Shown: in pieces, positions 9,185-18,112 of the stretch
Numbering within the stretch: position 1 is the first letter of the stretch
Layout: the number at the start of each line of letters is the position of its first letter
NCBI GenBank assembly: GCA_034664125.1
Contig: JAXDIG010000056.1
Span: 4,941-68,940 of the forward strand
Direction: 5' to 3'
From: JACVRW01 sp034664125
GTDB lineage: Bacteria; Actinomycetota; Thermoleophilia; Solirubrobacterales; Thermoleophilaceae
Length of the DNA stretch: 64,000 bases
Notes under the pieces: model-generated
Told to the model about the DNA's origin: nothing
The model's input: only the letters and a program-made list of their open reading frames with translations
Database searches by the model: none
Position numbers and translations under genes: made by a program

Positions 9185-10473
9185 GCGGCCCCCTGGAGCG
9201 CCCGGCGGCTCTGCCACGTGCTCACGATCAGCGGCGTCGCGACCAGCAGCATCAGCGGCTCCAACGGAACGCGGAACCGGAACTGTCCGTAGTACACGAA
9301 CCCGTATGTGACCAGGCTCGCGGCGAGATAGGCGAGCACGCCGCGCATGAGTCGGTGGAAGTGCCACAGGCGCCGCGCTCCGATCACCAGCAGCGACGCG
9401 AGCGTAACGAGCAGCAGGAAGTAGTCGAGGCCGTCACCCAGCACCGAGAACACGAGCACGCTCGAGGTGCCGAGCTCGCGGTCGGCGGACGTGTTGAACC
9501 AGATCGGGAAGACCAAAGCGGTGGAGTCCGCGAGTGCGATCAGCTTGCGGGGGATCAGCCCGAGCTCCTTGTGCGGGTTGCGGATCGCCCAGTGGATCGC
9601 CTCCCGCCGCAGCAGCCGGGCCTCCTCCACCTCGTTTTGCGTCGAGTTCAGGCGCTTGGGGATCCGGTCCAGGAGGGACTTTGGGGGGTATGTCACACCG
9701 CCGTTGGCCTCGCTGTTGTGGCCCGCCCAGAGCATGGTGTCCGCGTTGGTGGCGACGGGGATGAAGGCGTCCATCTCGATCGCGTTGCGGATCGTCCACG
9801 GCAGGAGCGTCAGCGCCATCGCCACCAGCAGCAGCGCGGTCCGCCGGAGCCAGGCGCCGCGGGTGCCCTGGCCCCACCACATGGCCAGCGGGATCACGCA
9901 CAGCAGCGCCCCCTCGCCCTTGGTCAACGCCGCCAGCCCGGCGGTCACGCCCAGCGCGACCGGTGTCCAGCGCCGCTCGGGGAGGAAGACCGCGAGCGCC
10001 AGGAAGCCGACGATCATGAAGATGAAAGTCGTCTCCGGGAGCCACAGGCCCGTGAAGAAGATCGGCGCGGGAAGGATGGCGAATCCCACCCCCGCTACCA
10101 GCCCGGCGGATCGGCCCATCGCCTCTCTCGCCAGCAGGTACAGCAGCAGCGCGGTGGCCGCCCCCAGCACGACGTTCAGCGCCAGGCCGAGCTTCACGTG
10201 CGTCCCCACGACTTTGTACGCGAGCCCGAGCAGGAACGGGAAGCCGGGCGGCCGCTTGGCGGTCGCTTCCCCGAGCACCTGCGTGTAGCCGTGGCCGTCC
10301 GCGAGGTTGCTCGCGGACGTCTGGTAGAAGAACGCGTCGCTCGCGAGCGTGTCGACACGCCCGTAGATCAGCGCCCAGGCCGCCCGCAGCACGAAGGCGA
10401 GCAGGCCGATCGCGACGAGGTCGCGCGCGCCCGCTGATGACAGGCGGGCCCGCCCCGGTAGCCAGGCCGGCAT
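9181..10473 (-). CDS. GT39-like membrane glycosyltransferase, paralogue A1
   Basis: A 430-residue polytopic protein of the GT39/PMT_2 type. The N-terminal loop reads YGRVDTLASDAFFYQTSASN, with SDAFFYQ as the probable catalytic loop, and RPPGFPFLLG follows. LPETTFIFMIVGFLAL, LTKGEGALLCV and LPWTIRNAIEMDAFIPV match paralogue A2 block by block, so the two probably arose by tandem duplication. ATG 10473 is used; GTG 10491 in the same frame is possible. It follows the B-type gene by 60 bp and its stop overlaps the next start. The donor is presumably a polyprenyl-phosphate sugar. Confidence 0.84.
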   Translation of the reverse strand: MPAWLPGRARLSSAGARDLVAIGLLAFVLRAAWALIYGRVDTLASDAFFYQTSASNLADGHGYTQVLGEATAKRPPGFPFLLGLAYKVVGTHVKLGLALNVVLGAATALLLYLLAREAMGRSAGLVAGVGFAILPAPIFFTGLWLPETTFIFMIVGFLALAVFLPERRWTPVALGVTAGLAALTKGEGALLCVIPLAMWWGQGTRGAWLRRTALLLVAMALTLLPWTIRNAIEMDAFIPVATNADTMLWAGHNSEANGGVTYPPKSLLDRIPKRLNSTQNEVEEARLLRREAIHWAIRNPHKELGLIPRKLIALADSTALVFPIWFNTSADRELGTSSVLVFSVLGDGLDYFLLLVTLASLLVIGARRLWHFHRLMRGVLAYLAASLVTYGFVYYGQFRFRVPLEPLMLLVATPLIVSTWQSRRALQGAA

Positions 10474-10533
10474 GGAAACGGCGGAGAGCACGCGCGGCCA
10501 GCATAAGGCGACCCGCCGCCCCGATGGGGAAGT

Positions 10534-11757
10534 TCACACCCGGGGGCGAATGCCGCGAGCGGCGGAGGGCAGCAGGCGGTCGAGCGCCACCGCGGCCAGG
10601 ACCACCAGCGACAGCTCCGCCGAGTGGCGGAAGCGGATCTGGCCGTAGGCCAGCAGCGTGGTCACGGTGACGGTGATGAACGGCGCCATCAGGATCCAGA
10701 CGGGCACGCGCCTGCGCCGCAGCACGACGAAGCCGTAGGCGGCGAGGCCTATCAGCACGAAGTACAGCGCCGCGCCGATCTGCTGCACCCACGCCCGGCG
10801 CCCCTCGGGCACCGCGAACGGTCGCCACAGGCCCCAGGTGCGGGCGAGCCGCGCTGCCCCCACCAGCGGGAGCCGCCCGACATGGTCGCGCGCGAAGCGA
10901 ATGCCCTTGTGGCCCGCCTCGTTGAGCTCGACTGCCTCGTTGCCACGCCCCGAGAACGCGGCACAGGACACCTGCCAGGTGCCGATCCGCTCGCCGTAGT
11001 AGGTCACGTCGCAGTTGGCGCCGGCCAGCGTCTCGCCGCCCTCGGTGGCGATCAGGACGGGGCGGTCGAAGGCCGACCAGTTGCGCACCGTCCACGGCAC
11101 CAGCACCACCGCGAACGCCGCGCAGACGGCGGCGGCCGCCTTCAGCCCGCCCGGGCGGCGCAGCACCGGCACCAGCAGCAGCGGCAGCATCAGCAGCGCC
11201 TCCGCGCGGGCATGGGCGGCAATCCCGAGCAGCACGCCGAGCACCAGCGCCCGGCCGATGCCGGGGGCGTCGAGCAGCCGGTAGGCGGCCAGCATCGACA
11301 GCGCGGCGAACACGCCGTAGAGCGACTCGGTCATCATCGCGCCGTCGGCCGCGATCAGGGTCGGGTAGAGCGCCGCCACCCCGGCGGCGAGCAGCCCCGC
11401 GCGGTCCCCGGCCAGCCGGCGCCCGAGCAGGCCCAGCGCGGCGATCGTGCCCCCGCCGCTGAGCAGGCCGAGCAGGCGCCCGTCGCCGCCGCTCAGCCCG
11501 AGCTTGTACAGCCCGGCCACGAGCGTCGTGAACAGCGGCGCGCGCTCGGCCGTGGGCAGCGACAGGTGGTCGCGGTAGAACTCCGCCGGGCGCACGAACC
11601 CCTCGCCGTGCGCGACGAGCTGGGCCAGCGTGGCGTAATACGCCTCGTCGTTGAAGATCCCCGGGGGCCAGGGTGCCACCAGCAGCGTGTAGGCAGCGCG
11701 CAGGGCCACCCCGAGCGCCACGATCGCCGCGAGCCAGAGCCCGAAGCGTTTACTCAC
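10534..11757 (-). CDS. GT39-like membrane glycosyltransferase, paralogue B2
   Basis: A 407-residue polytopic protein. The first outer loop is LVAPWPPGIFNDEAYYATL, where NDEAYY gives the acidic residue expected of a GT-C active site, and ERAPLFTTLV is the downstream loop. It shares GRRLAGDRAGLLAAGVAA, YPTLIAADGAMMTESLYG, PWTVRNW and RFARDHVGRLP with the gene at 12478-13764, so these two form a second paralogous pair. The GTG start at 11757 overlaps the cytidylyltransferase stop by 8 bp, implying translational coupling. It is probably an extracytoplasmic sugar transferase. Confidence 0.84.
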   Translation of the reverse strand: MSKRFGLWLAAIVALGVALRAAYTLLVAPWPPGIFNDEAYYATLAQLVAHGEGFVRPAEFYRDHLSLPTAERAPLFTTLVAGLYKLGLSGGDGRLLGLLSGGGTIAALGLLGRRLAGDRAGLLAAGVAALYPTLIAADGAMMTESLYGVFAALSMLAAYRLLDAPGIGRALVLGVLLGIAAHARAEALLMLPLLLVPVLRRPGGLKAAAAVCAAFAVVLVPWTVRNWSAFDRPVLIATEGGETLAGANCDVTYYGERIGTWQVSCAAFSGRGNEAVELNEAGHKGIRFARDHVGRLPLVGAARLARTWGLWRPFAVPEGRRAWVQQIGAALYFVLIGLAAYGFVVLRRRRVPVWILMAPFITVTVTTLLAYGQIRFRHSAELSLVVLAAVALDRLLPSAARGIRPRV

Positions 11758-12481
11758 CCGGCCGGTCCCAGACCTTCCAGGGAGCTCCGCCGGCCGCCCA
11801 GATGTCGTTCAGCAGGACCGCGTCCTTGTAGGTGTCCATGCACTCCCAGAAGCCCTCATGGCGGTACGCGTGGAGCTGCCCCGCGGTGGCCAGGCGCTCC
11901 AGCGGCTCGCGCTCGAGGACCGAGTCCTCGCCGATGTAGCCGAGCGCGCCGTGCTCGAAGCAGAAGAAGCCGCCGTTGACCCAGTGCTCGCTGCGCGGCT
12001 TCTCGTGGAAGCCCCTGATCCGACCGTCCCCGTCCAGGTCGGCGATGCCGAACTGGAGCTCGGGGCGGACGACCGTCACCGTCGCCAGGCCGCCGTGGGC
12101 CCGGTGGTGCTCGATCAGGGCCGCGATGTCGATGTCGGCCACGCCGTCGGCGTAGGTCGCGCAGAACGGGCGCTCGCCGAGCAGCTCGCCGGCCTGCCTG
12201 ATGCGCCCGCCCGTGGGGGTGTCCTCGCCCGTGTCGACGCAGCGCACCACCACCCCCGCGGGCCAGCTCCGGGAAGCCACGTACTGCTCGATCAGCTCGC
12301 CCTTGTAGCCGGTGCAGAGCACGAAGTCGCGCAGCCCCTGGGCGGCGTAGATCTGGATCACGTGCCAGAGGATCGGCTCGCCGCCGATCTCCACCAGCGG
12401 CTTGGGAATCGACTGCGTGTGCTCCTGCAGCCGCGTGCCGCGGCCCCCGCACAGGATCGCCACGTCGGAGATGGGCCTCAC
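11750..12481 (-). CDS. rfbF: Glucose-1-phosphate cytidylyltransferase
   Basis: A 243-residue nucleotidyltransferase that makes CDP-glucose from CTP and glucose 1-phosphate. The N-terminus VAILCGGRGTRLQEHTQSIP with KPLVEIGGEPILWH is the RfbF signature, and TGYKGELIEQY, DTGEDTPTGGRI, YADGVADIDI, NGGFFCFE and GFWECMDTYKD follow in the order known for the family. The GTG start at 12481 overlaps the upstream TGA. CDP-glucose normally feeds CDP-glucose 4,6-dehydratase and 3,6-dideoxyhexoses. No dehydratase is in this window, so either it lies outside to the left or CDP-glucose is used differently. Confidence 0.92.
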   Translation of the reverse strand: MRPISDVAILCGGRGTRLQEHTQSIPKPLVEIGGEPILWHVIQIYAAQGLRDFVLCTGYKGELIEQYVASRSWPAGVVVRCVDTGEDTPTGGRIRQAGELLGERPFCATYADGVADIDIAALIEHHRAHGGLATVTVVRPELQFGIADLDGDGRIRGFHEKPRSEHWVNGGFFCFEHGALGYIGEDSVLEREPLERLATAGQLHAYRHEGFWECMDTYKDAVLLNDIWAAGGAPWKVWDRPGE

Positions 12482-13764
12482 GCGGGCTGCCGCCTGCGTA
12501 GGACCGCCTCCAGGGCACCGGCGGCGAGCACCACCAGCGAGATCTCCGCCGGCTCGCGGAAGCGCAGGTTGCCGTACGTCGTGAGCGCGGTCACCGCCAC
12601 GATGATGAACGGCGCGACCAGGATCCACGTCACTTCGCCGCGGCGGCGCAGGAATATGAAGCCGGCCACCGCCAGCGGCGCGAGCACGAAGAACATCAGC
12701 ACGCCCAGCTTCTGGACGCGCACCGAGCGGCCTTCCGGGATCGCGAACGGCTTGTAGACGCTTGCAACCCGGCCCAAGCGGGCAGCCAGCACGACCGGGA
12801 GCCGGCCGGAGTGGTCGCGGGCGTAGCGCACGCCGTCGCGCAGGGCCTCGGCGTGGTGCTCGGCCTCGTTCTTGCCGGGGTGCTCCCTGATGCAGGGCGG
12901 ATACCAGCCGCCCAGCATGTCGCCGGCCGCGTAGGTTCGGGCGCAGTTGGCACCCGCCACCGCGGTGCCCGAGTTCGTGGCGATCGCCACCGGCCTGTCG
13001 AAGACGATCCAGTTGCGCACGCTCCAGGGCGCGAGCACCACCGCGAAGGCGACGACCGCGACCAGCGCCGTCCGCGCCCCTTCGGCGCGCCACCCCTCGC
13101 GGCGCCGCCACACCAGCGGGATCAGCACCAGCGGCAGCAGCAGCAGCGCCTCGCCGCGGGTCAGCGCCGCCAGCGCGGTCACCGCGCCGAGCACGAGCGC
13201 GCGCCCGGCGCCGGGCGCGTCGACCAGGCGGTAGGCCGCCAGCAGCGCCAGCGCGACCAGCGCCCCGTAGAGGGTTTCGCTCATCAGGGCGCCGTCGGCG
13301 ACGATCAGCGTGGGATAGACCGCCCCGAGGCCGGCGGCCAGCAGGCCGGCGCGGTCGCCGGCGAGCCGGCGACCGAGCAGCCCCAGCGCGAGGATCGTCA
13401 CGCCGCCGAACACCGCTCCGGCCAGCCGCTGCGCGTCGGGCGAGTCGAGCCCCACCAGCGCCGGGACGGCCAGCACCACCGAGTAGAGCGGCGGGTGCTC
13501 GGCGGTGGCGACGCTGACGTGGTCGAAGACGAACTTGAACGGGGCGATGAACCCGTGCCCGTCGGCGAGCAGCTTCGGCAGGGCGCTGAAGTAGAACTGG
13601 TCGTCCAGCCCGGGCGGCGGCCAGGGCGCCTCGACCAGCGTGTAGGCGACCCGAATCGCGACCCCCGCGGCGACTATCGCAAGCAGCGCGGGCCAGAAGC
13701 CGGGCCACGGTTCGGGGCGCCCGGGCGCGGCGGGGGACGGTCGCTGCGCACCTGCCGTGGTCAC
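12478..13764 (-). CDS. GT39-like membrane glycosyltransferase, paralogue B1; first gene of the operon
   Basis: A 428-residue polytopic protein. The outer loop VEAPWPPPGLDDQFYFSAL has a DD pair in the catalytic position and EHPPLYSVV follows. It shares long blocks with the gene at 10534-11757 (GLLGRRLAGDRAGLL, YPTLIVADGALMSETLYG, PWSVRNWIVFDRPVAIAT). GTG 13764 is chosen because TACAGT lies 9 nt upstream. This is the promoter-proximal gene of an overlapping run reaching down to 5487: GT39, rfbF, GT39, GT39, GT39, YfhO. The interleaving of rfbF suggests that the operon builds one CDP-sugar-derived glycan, which is an inference. Confidence 0.84.
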   Translation of the reverse strand: MTTAGAQRPSPAAPGRPEPWPGFWPALLAIVAAGVAIRVAYTLVEAPWPPPGLDDQFYFSALPKLLADGHGFIAPFKFVFDHVSVATAEHPPLYSVVLAVPALVGLDSPDAQRLAGAVFGGVTILALGLLGRRLAGDRAGLLAAGLGAVYPTLIVADGALMSETLYGALVALALLAAYRLVDAPGAGRALVLGAVTALAALTRGEALLLLPLVLIPLVWRRREGWRAEGARTALVAVVAFAVVLAPWSVRNWIVFDRPVAIATNSGTAVAGANCARTYAAGDMLGGWYPPCIREHPGKNEAEHHAEALRDGVRYARDHSGRLPVVLAARLGRVASVYKPFAIPEGRSVRVQKLGVLMFFVLAPLAVAGFIFLRRRGEVTWILVAPFIIVAVTALTTYGNLRFREPAEISLVVLAAGALEAVLRRRQPA

Positions 13765-13773
13765 GAGCGCGCA

Positions 13774-13779
13774 ACTGTA
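13774..13779 (-). promoter_or_regulatory. -10 element of the GT39-rfbF operon
   Basis: TACAGT on the minus strand, 9 nt before GTG 13764. It overlaps the opposing -10 at 13778-13783 by two bases, so the two divergent promoters probably exclude each other. Confidence 0.5.
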
Positions 13780-13783
13780 CCCT
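13778..13783 (+). promoter_or_regulatory. -10 element of the AftD-like gene
   Basis: TACCCT, 9 nt before ATG 13793, with no Shine-Dalgarno. It shares the TA at 13778-13779 with the divergent operon promoter. Confidence 0.5.
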
Positions 13784-13792
13784 GCACCGCCC

Positions 13793-16700
13793 ATGCGCAG
13801 ACCCACCCGCGACGGCGCCATGGCGGCCGGGTTCATCATCGCCTCTTTTGCCCTCGCGTTCGCGCAAAGACCGGGCTGGGCGACAAGCGATACGAAGCTC
13901 GACCTGCACGTCGATCCGGGCGCCTTCCTGGGCCAGGTGGCCTCGGTCTGGACGCACTCGATCGACCTCGGCGCGGTCCACGGAGCCCAGTACGGCGGCT
14001 ACCTGTGGCCGATGGGGCCGATCTTCGCGCTCCTGCACTCGGTCGGCCTGAGCGCGTGGGTGGCGCAGCGCATCTGGCTCGGGCTGATCTTCGCGATCTC
14101 CACCTGGGGCGTGCTGAGGTTGCTCGACGCCTTCGTCGGGCGCCCGCGCGGGGTGGCCCACCTGGTCGCGGCCGCCTTCTACTTGCTCAACCCGTACACC
14201 GTGATCTTCACGGGACGCACCAGCATCGCGCTGCTGGGCTACGCGGCGCTGCCCTGGCTGCTCCTGATCGTCTACCGGGGCGTGCGCGAGCTGCGCGGCT
14301 GGACGGGCTGGTGGTGGGCCGCCGCCTTCGCGCTGATCCTCACCTCGATCGGCGGCGGCATCAACGGCGCGGTGGTCGGCTGGATGCTGGTCGGGCCGCT
14401 GGTGCTGCTGATCTACGAGCCGCTGATCGGCTCCGTACGCTGGCGCGACTCGGCCGGCTTCCTGGCGCGCGTGGGCGTGGTGGGCATCCTGGCCTCGCTG
14501 TGGTGGATCGTGCCGCTGGCGCTCTCGTCGCGCTACGGCATCGACTTCCTCCAGTTCACGGAGCAGCCGCGCTCGATCTGGGGCACCAACAGCGCCCCCG
14601 AGGCGCTGCGGCTGATGGGGTACTGGACCTCCTACATCGGCGTGGGGTTCTACGGCGCCAACCGCCCGCTCTTCAGCGAGGCCGGGACGCTGCTGTTCAA
14701 CCCGCTCGCCGTCGGCGCGTCGATGCTGCTGCCGGCGCTCGCCGTCGCCGGGTTCATCTGGACGCGGCGCTGGCGCTACGGCCCCTTCCTCCTGCTCGTG
14801 CTGCTGGTCGGGGTCACGATCGAGCTGGCCGCCTTCCCCAGCGGCACGCCCAGTCGTGAGGCGATGGAATGGGTCTATCGCCACGTCCCGCTGGTGCGCT
14901 TCATGCGCACCACGCAGAAGGCCGCGCCGCTGGTGGCGATCGGTGTGGCCGGGCTGCTCGGCCTGGCGGCCCAGATGGCCTGGGCGAGTCTGGCGGCCCT
15001 GCCGCGGCTGCGGCTGCGCCGCACCGCGCTGGTGGCGGCGCCCCTGTGCCTGGCGGCGCTGATCGCGCTCGCCGCGCTGCCGCTCGTGCGTGGCACGGCG
15101 ATCGAGAAGCAGCTCACCTGGAAGCGCATCCCGGCTGCCTGGACGCAGGTGGGCGGCGACCTCGACAGCGGGCTGGCGCGCAACTCCCGCGCCCTGGTGC
15201 TGCCCGGCCAGATCTTCGCCAACTACACGTGGGGCGGCACCACCGACGCCATCCTCCCGCGGGTCACCGACCGGCCGGTGGCGGTCCGCTACGAGACGCC
15301 CTACGGGGATCCACACGCGACCGACCTGCTCTGGACGGTGGACCGCCTGGTCACCCAGGGACGGCTCCTGCCGGGGCAGCTGCTGCCGCTGGTGCGCCTG
15401 ATCGGAGCGGGGGCGGTCGTCACCGGCAGCGACGACGACCCGTCGCGAAGCGGGGCGGTCAACGCGGCGGCGGCTGCCGCCGAGCTGGACCGCCAGGGGC
15501 TGGAGCGCCCGTCGAAGAGCTACGGCCCCACCCGCGCCGTGGCGCCGCCGCCGGGCGAGCTGGGCCCGGCCCGGCAGCTGCCCCAGGTGCGCCGCTACGA
15601 CGTGCGCGGCGCGCGCGGGATCGTGCACGTGGACTCAGCCGCTCCCGCCACCGTGGTCGACGGCGGCGCCGAGGGGCTGGCCGGCCTGGCCGCGTTCGGC
15701 CCGCTGCCGCGCAGCAGCCCGATCCTCTACGCGGGCGACCTCTCGCCCGCTCAGCTGCGCGCGCAGGCCGCGCGCGGCGCCGAGCTGGTGGTGAGCGACT
15801 CCAACCGGCGGCGGCGCTTCGTGCCCGAGTTCGGCCGCCAGAACCTGGGCGCCACGCTCGGTGAGAAGGAGCCGCTGGACCCCAACCAGGCGATCATCGA
15901 GCCGTTCCCCGAGCGCGGCACCGACGCACAGACGGTGTCGGTGCTGAAGGGCGCACGCTACGTCCGCGCGCCCAACGCGGGGGGGCTGCTGGAGTTTCCC
16001 GAGCGCGACGCGATCAAGGCATTCGACGGCGACTATGGGACCATCTGGGCGGCCGACCGCTACTTCCACCCGCGCGAGCGCTGGATCGAGATCGGCTTCG
16101 ACCACCCCCGGGACGTCGCGCATGTCCAGCTGCTGCCGCTGCGCGACGGGCGCGGGCAGGTGAAGGAGGTGGACGTCAACGGGGTGCGCGCGAGGGTGCA
16201 CGCCGGGTGGAACTTCATCCCGGTCAACCTGAAGCACGTCTCCGCCGTGCGGATCACCCTCACCAAGGTGGACCAGCCGCAGGACACCGACCTGCGCGGC
16301 AACGGCGGCATGCGGGAGATCCTCATCCCGGGCGTGAGCGTGCACCAGTCGCTGCGGCCGCCGGTGCTGAGCGCGCAGGCACTCGGCGGGCGCGATCTGA
16401 GGCGCGTGGCGCTCACCTACCTGTTCGAGCGCACGACCGCCGACGACCCCTTCCGGCGCGACCGCCAGACCGGGAGCCCGCTGCTCGAGCTGGCCAAGAA
16501 CCGCGCCGACGCAGAGGACCAGATCGACCGCGTGGTGTTCGCCCCGGCGGCCCGCTCCTATGAGCTGAGCGCCTGGGTGCAGCCGGCCGTGGACGCGCGC
16601 GATTCGACGCTCGACCGCATCGCTGGGCTGCGCGGGCCGGCCGCGTTCGACTCCTCCGGCCGCTTCCACAACCTGCCCATCCATCGCGCGTCGAGCGCCT

Positions 16701-18112
16701 TCGACGCCGATCCGCGCACGGCCTGGCTTGGCATCTGGGCGCGCCCGGCGGCCGGATTCCCGTGGATCTCCTGGTCGGCCGGGCGGCCGACCACCGTGTC
16801 GCGGCTGCACCTGGATCCGCCGGCGCAGCCGGTCAGGCACCCGACCGTGGTCCGCCTGACCTGGCCAGGCGGCGGGACGGGGCCGGTGCGGGTGGGAGAC
16901 GACGGCGATGTCGTCCTGCCCCGTCCGGTCCGCTCGAGCAGCTTCCGCCTGACCGTGCTCGACGCCGCCTTCCCGCCCGGTGCGACCGCCCGCGAGCGCT
17001 CCACGCGCGCGGTCGGCATCGGCTCGCTGAGCGTGGCCGGCATGGCGCCGGTGACGGTGCCGCGCACCGGCCCCCTGCACGCGGGCTGCGGCAGCGCCGG
17101 CATCGAGGCCGGCGGCCGGCCGGCCCCCTTGCGGCCGCGCGGCACCGTGGAGCAGCTGGACGCCGGGCGGCCGCTACGGGCGCGCGGCTGCGGGGGAACG
17201 GTGGCGATGGGGGAGGGCATCCAGTACGTCCGCTCCCTGCCCGGGGCCTTCACGGTCGATCTGCTGCGCATGCGCTCGCCCTCGCCCGCGGCGCTGGCGG
17301 CCCCGGCGGGCGGCGGCCGCGTGGTGGATGCGGGCACGATCGGCAACAGCTCCGTCAAGGGAGTGCGAGTGGCCCTCGACGGCCCGTCGTGGCTCGTGCT
17401 CGGCCAGAGTTACTCGAAGGGCTGGCTGGCCGAGTGCGACGGGCGCGACCTCGGAGAGCCAAGGCCGATCGACGGCTACGCGAACGGCTGGCGAGCGCCC
17501 GCCGACTGCAAGGACGTGGCCTTCAGCTACGGCCCGCAGCGCGCCGCGCGGATCGGCTACGCCATCTCGGCGGTCGTCTGCGCGCTGCTGCTGGTGTTCC
17601 TGCTCGTTGGCCTTCGCCGCCGCGGCCGGCAGCCGGTCGCCGCCGCGCCGCCGCCACTGCCGCCCGCACCCGCCCCGGCCCGCCTGGCGCTCCCGCGCGC
17701 CGCGGCGATCGCCTTCCTGCTGACTATCCCGCTCGCGCTGCTGTTCGCGAAGCGAACGTCGGTGGTGATCTTCCCGCTGCTCACGTTCGTTCTCTGGCGC
17801 GGCGTCGGGGTGCGCCTGCTCACGGCGGTGGCGGCCGGGCTGCTCGCCGTGGTCGTGCCGGTGCTGTACCTGATCGCCAATCCGATCAACCGCGGCGGCT
17901 ACAACTTCGAGTACAGCCTCCAGACCATCAACGCGCACTGGGTCACCGAGGGCGCGCTGGTGCTGGTGATGGTGGCCTGCTGGAGGGCGATCGCCGAGGC
18001 TCGGGCCGCGCGGGTCAGCTCGCCGGCGGCTGCTCGAGCCGCGCCGGCTCGTCCCGAACCCGCCGGAGCGCCTCCAGCTGGAGCCGCTCCCGCTCCGTCG
18101 ACCGGCCCGTGA
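13793..18112 (+). CDS. AftD-like alpha-(1->3)-arabinofuranosyltransferase family protein
   Basis: A 1,439-residue membrane protein of the length and architecture of mycobacterial AftD. Residues near 33-75 read TKLDLHVDPGAF and GAQYGGYLWPMGPIFALL, the AftD family signature, followed by about ten helices to residue 430. A long extracytoplasmic region follows. Near residues 736-850 a discoidin-like carbohydrate-binding module is suggested by IKAFDGDYGTIWAADRYF and ERWIEIGFDHPRDV, and a second similar module by FDADPRTAWLG. More helices lie from about 1252 to the C-terminus. AftD transfers arabinofuranose from decaprenyl-phosphoarabinose in mycolic-acid bacteria. Here the sugar may differ. The last 98 bp overlap the convergent gene. 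Family is firm, activity is inferred. Confidence 0.85.
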   Translation: MRRPTRDGAMAAGFIIASFALAFAQRPGWATSDTKLDLHVDPGAFLGQVASVWTHSIDLGAVHGAQYGGYLWPMGPIFALLHSVGLSAWVAQRIWLGLIFAISTWGVLRLLDAFVGRPRGVAHLVAAAFYLLNPYTVIFTGRTSIALLGYAALPWLLLIVYRGVRELRGWTGWWWAAAFALILTSIGGGINGAVVGWMLVGPLVLLIYEPLIGSVRWRDSAGFLARVGVVGILASLWWIVPLALSSRYGIDFLQFTEQPRSIWGTNSAPEALRLMGYWTSYIGVGFYGANRPLFSEAGTLLFNPLAVGASMLLPALAVAGFIWTRRWRYGPFLLLVLLVGVTIELAAFPSGTPSREAMEWVYRHVPLVRFMRTTQKAAPLVAIGVAGLLGLAAQMAWASLAALPRLRLRRTALVAAPLCLAALIALAALPLVRGTAIEKQLTWKRIPAAWTQVGGDLDSGLARNSRALVLPGQIFANYTWGGTTDAILPRVTDRPVAVRYETPYGDPHATDLLWTVDRLVTQGRLLPGQLLPLVRLIGAGAVVTGSDDDPSRSGAVNAAAAAAELDRQGLERPSKSYGPTRAVAPPPGELGPARQLPQVRRYDVRGARGIVHVDSAAPATVVDGGAEGLAGLAAFGPLPRSSPILYAGDLSPAQLRAQAARGAELVVSDSNRRRRFVPEFGRQNLGATLGEKEPLDPNQAIIEPFPERGTDAQTVSVLKGARYVRAPNAGGLLEFPERDAIKAFDGDYGTIWAADRYFHPRERWIEIGFDHPRDVAHVQLLPLRDGRGQVKEVDVNGVRARVHAGWNFIPVNLKHVSAVRITLTKVDQPQDTDLRGNGGMREILIPGVSVHQSLRPPVLSAQALGGRDLRRVALTYLFERTTADDPFRRDRQTGSPLLELAKNRADAEDQIDRVVFAPAARSYELSAWVQPAVDARDSTLDRIAGLRGPAAFDSSGRFHNLPIHRASSAFDADPRTAWLGIWARPAAGFPWISWSAGRPTTVSRLHLDPPAQPVRHPTVVRLTWPGGGTGPVRVGDDGDVVLPRPVRSSSFRLTVLDAAFPPGATARERSTRAVGIGSLSVAGMAPVTVPRTGPLHAGCGSAGIEAGGRPAPLRPRGTVEQLDAGRPLRARGCGGTVAMGEGIQYVRSLPGAFTVDLLRMRSPSPAALAAPAGGGRVVDAGTIGNSSVKGVRVALDGPSWLVLGQSYSKGWLAECDGRDLGEPRPIDGYANGWRAPADCKDVAFSYGPQRAARIGYAISAVVCALLLVFLLVGLRRRGRQPVAAAPPPLPPAPAPARLALPRAAAIAFLLTIPLALLFAKRTSVVIFPLLTFVLWRGVGVRLLTAVAAGLLAVVVPVLYLIANPINRGGYNFEYSLQTINAHWVTEGALVLVMVACWRAIAEARAARVSSPAAARAAPARPEPAGAPPAGAAPAPSTGP

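Noticed and set aside
11750..15628. A 1,292-residue open frame on the minus strand
   Set aside because: Only the last 243 residues are a real protein (RfbF). The rest is the antisense of AftD and another frame of the GT39 gene, with low-complexity Arg/Gly/Ala sequence.
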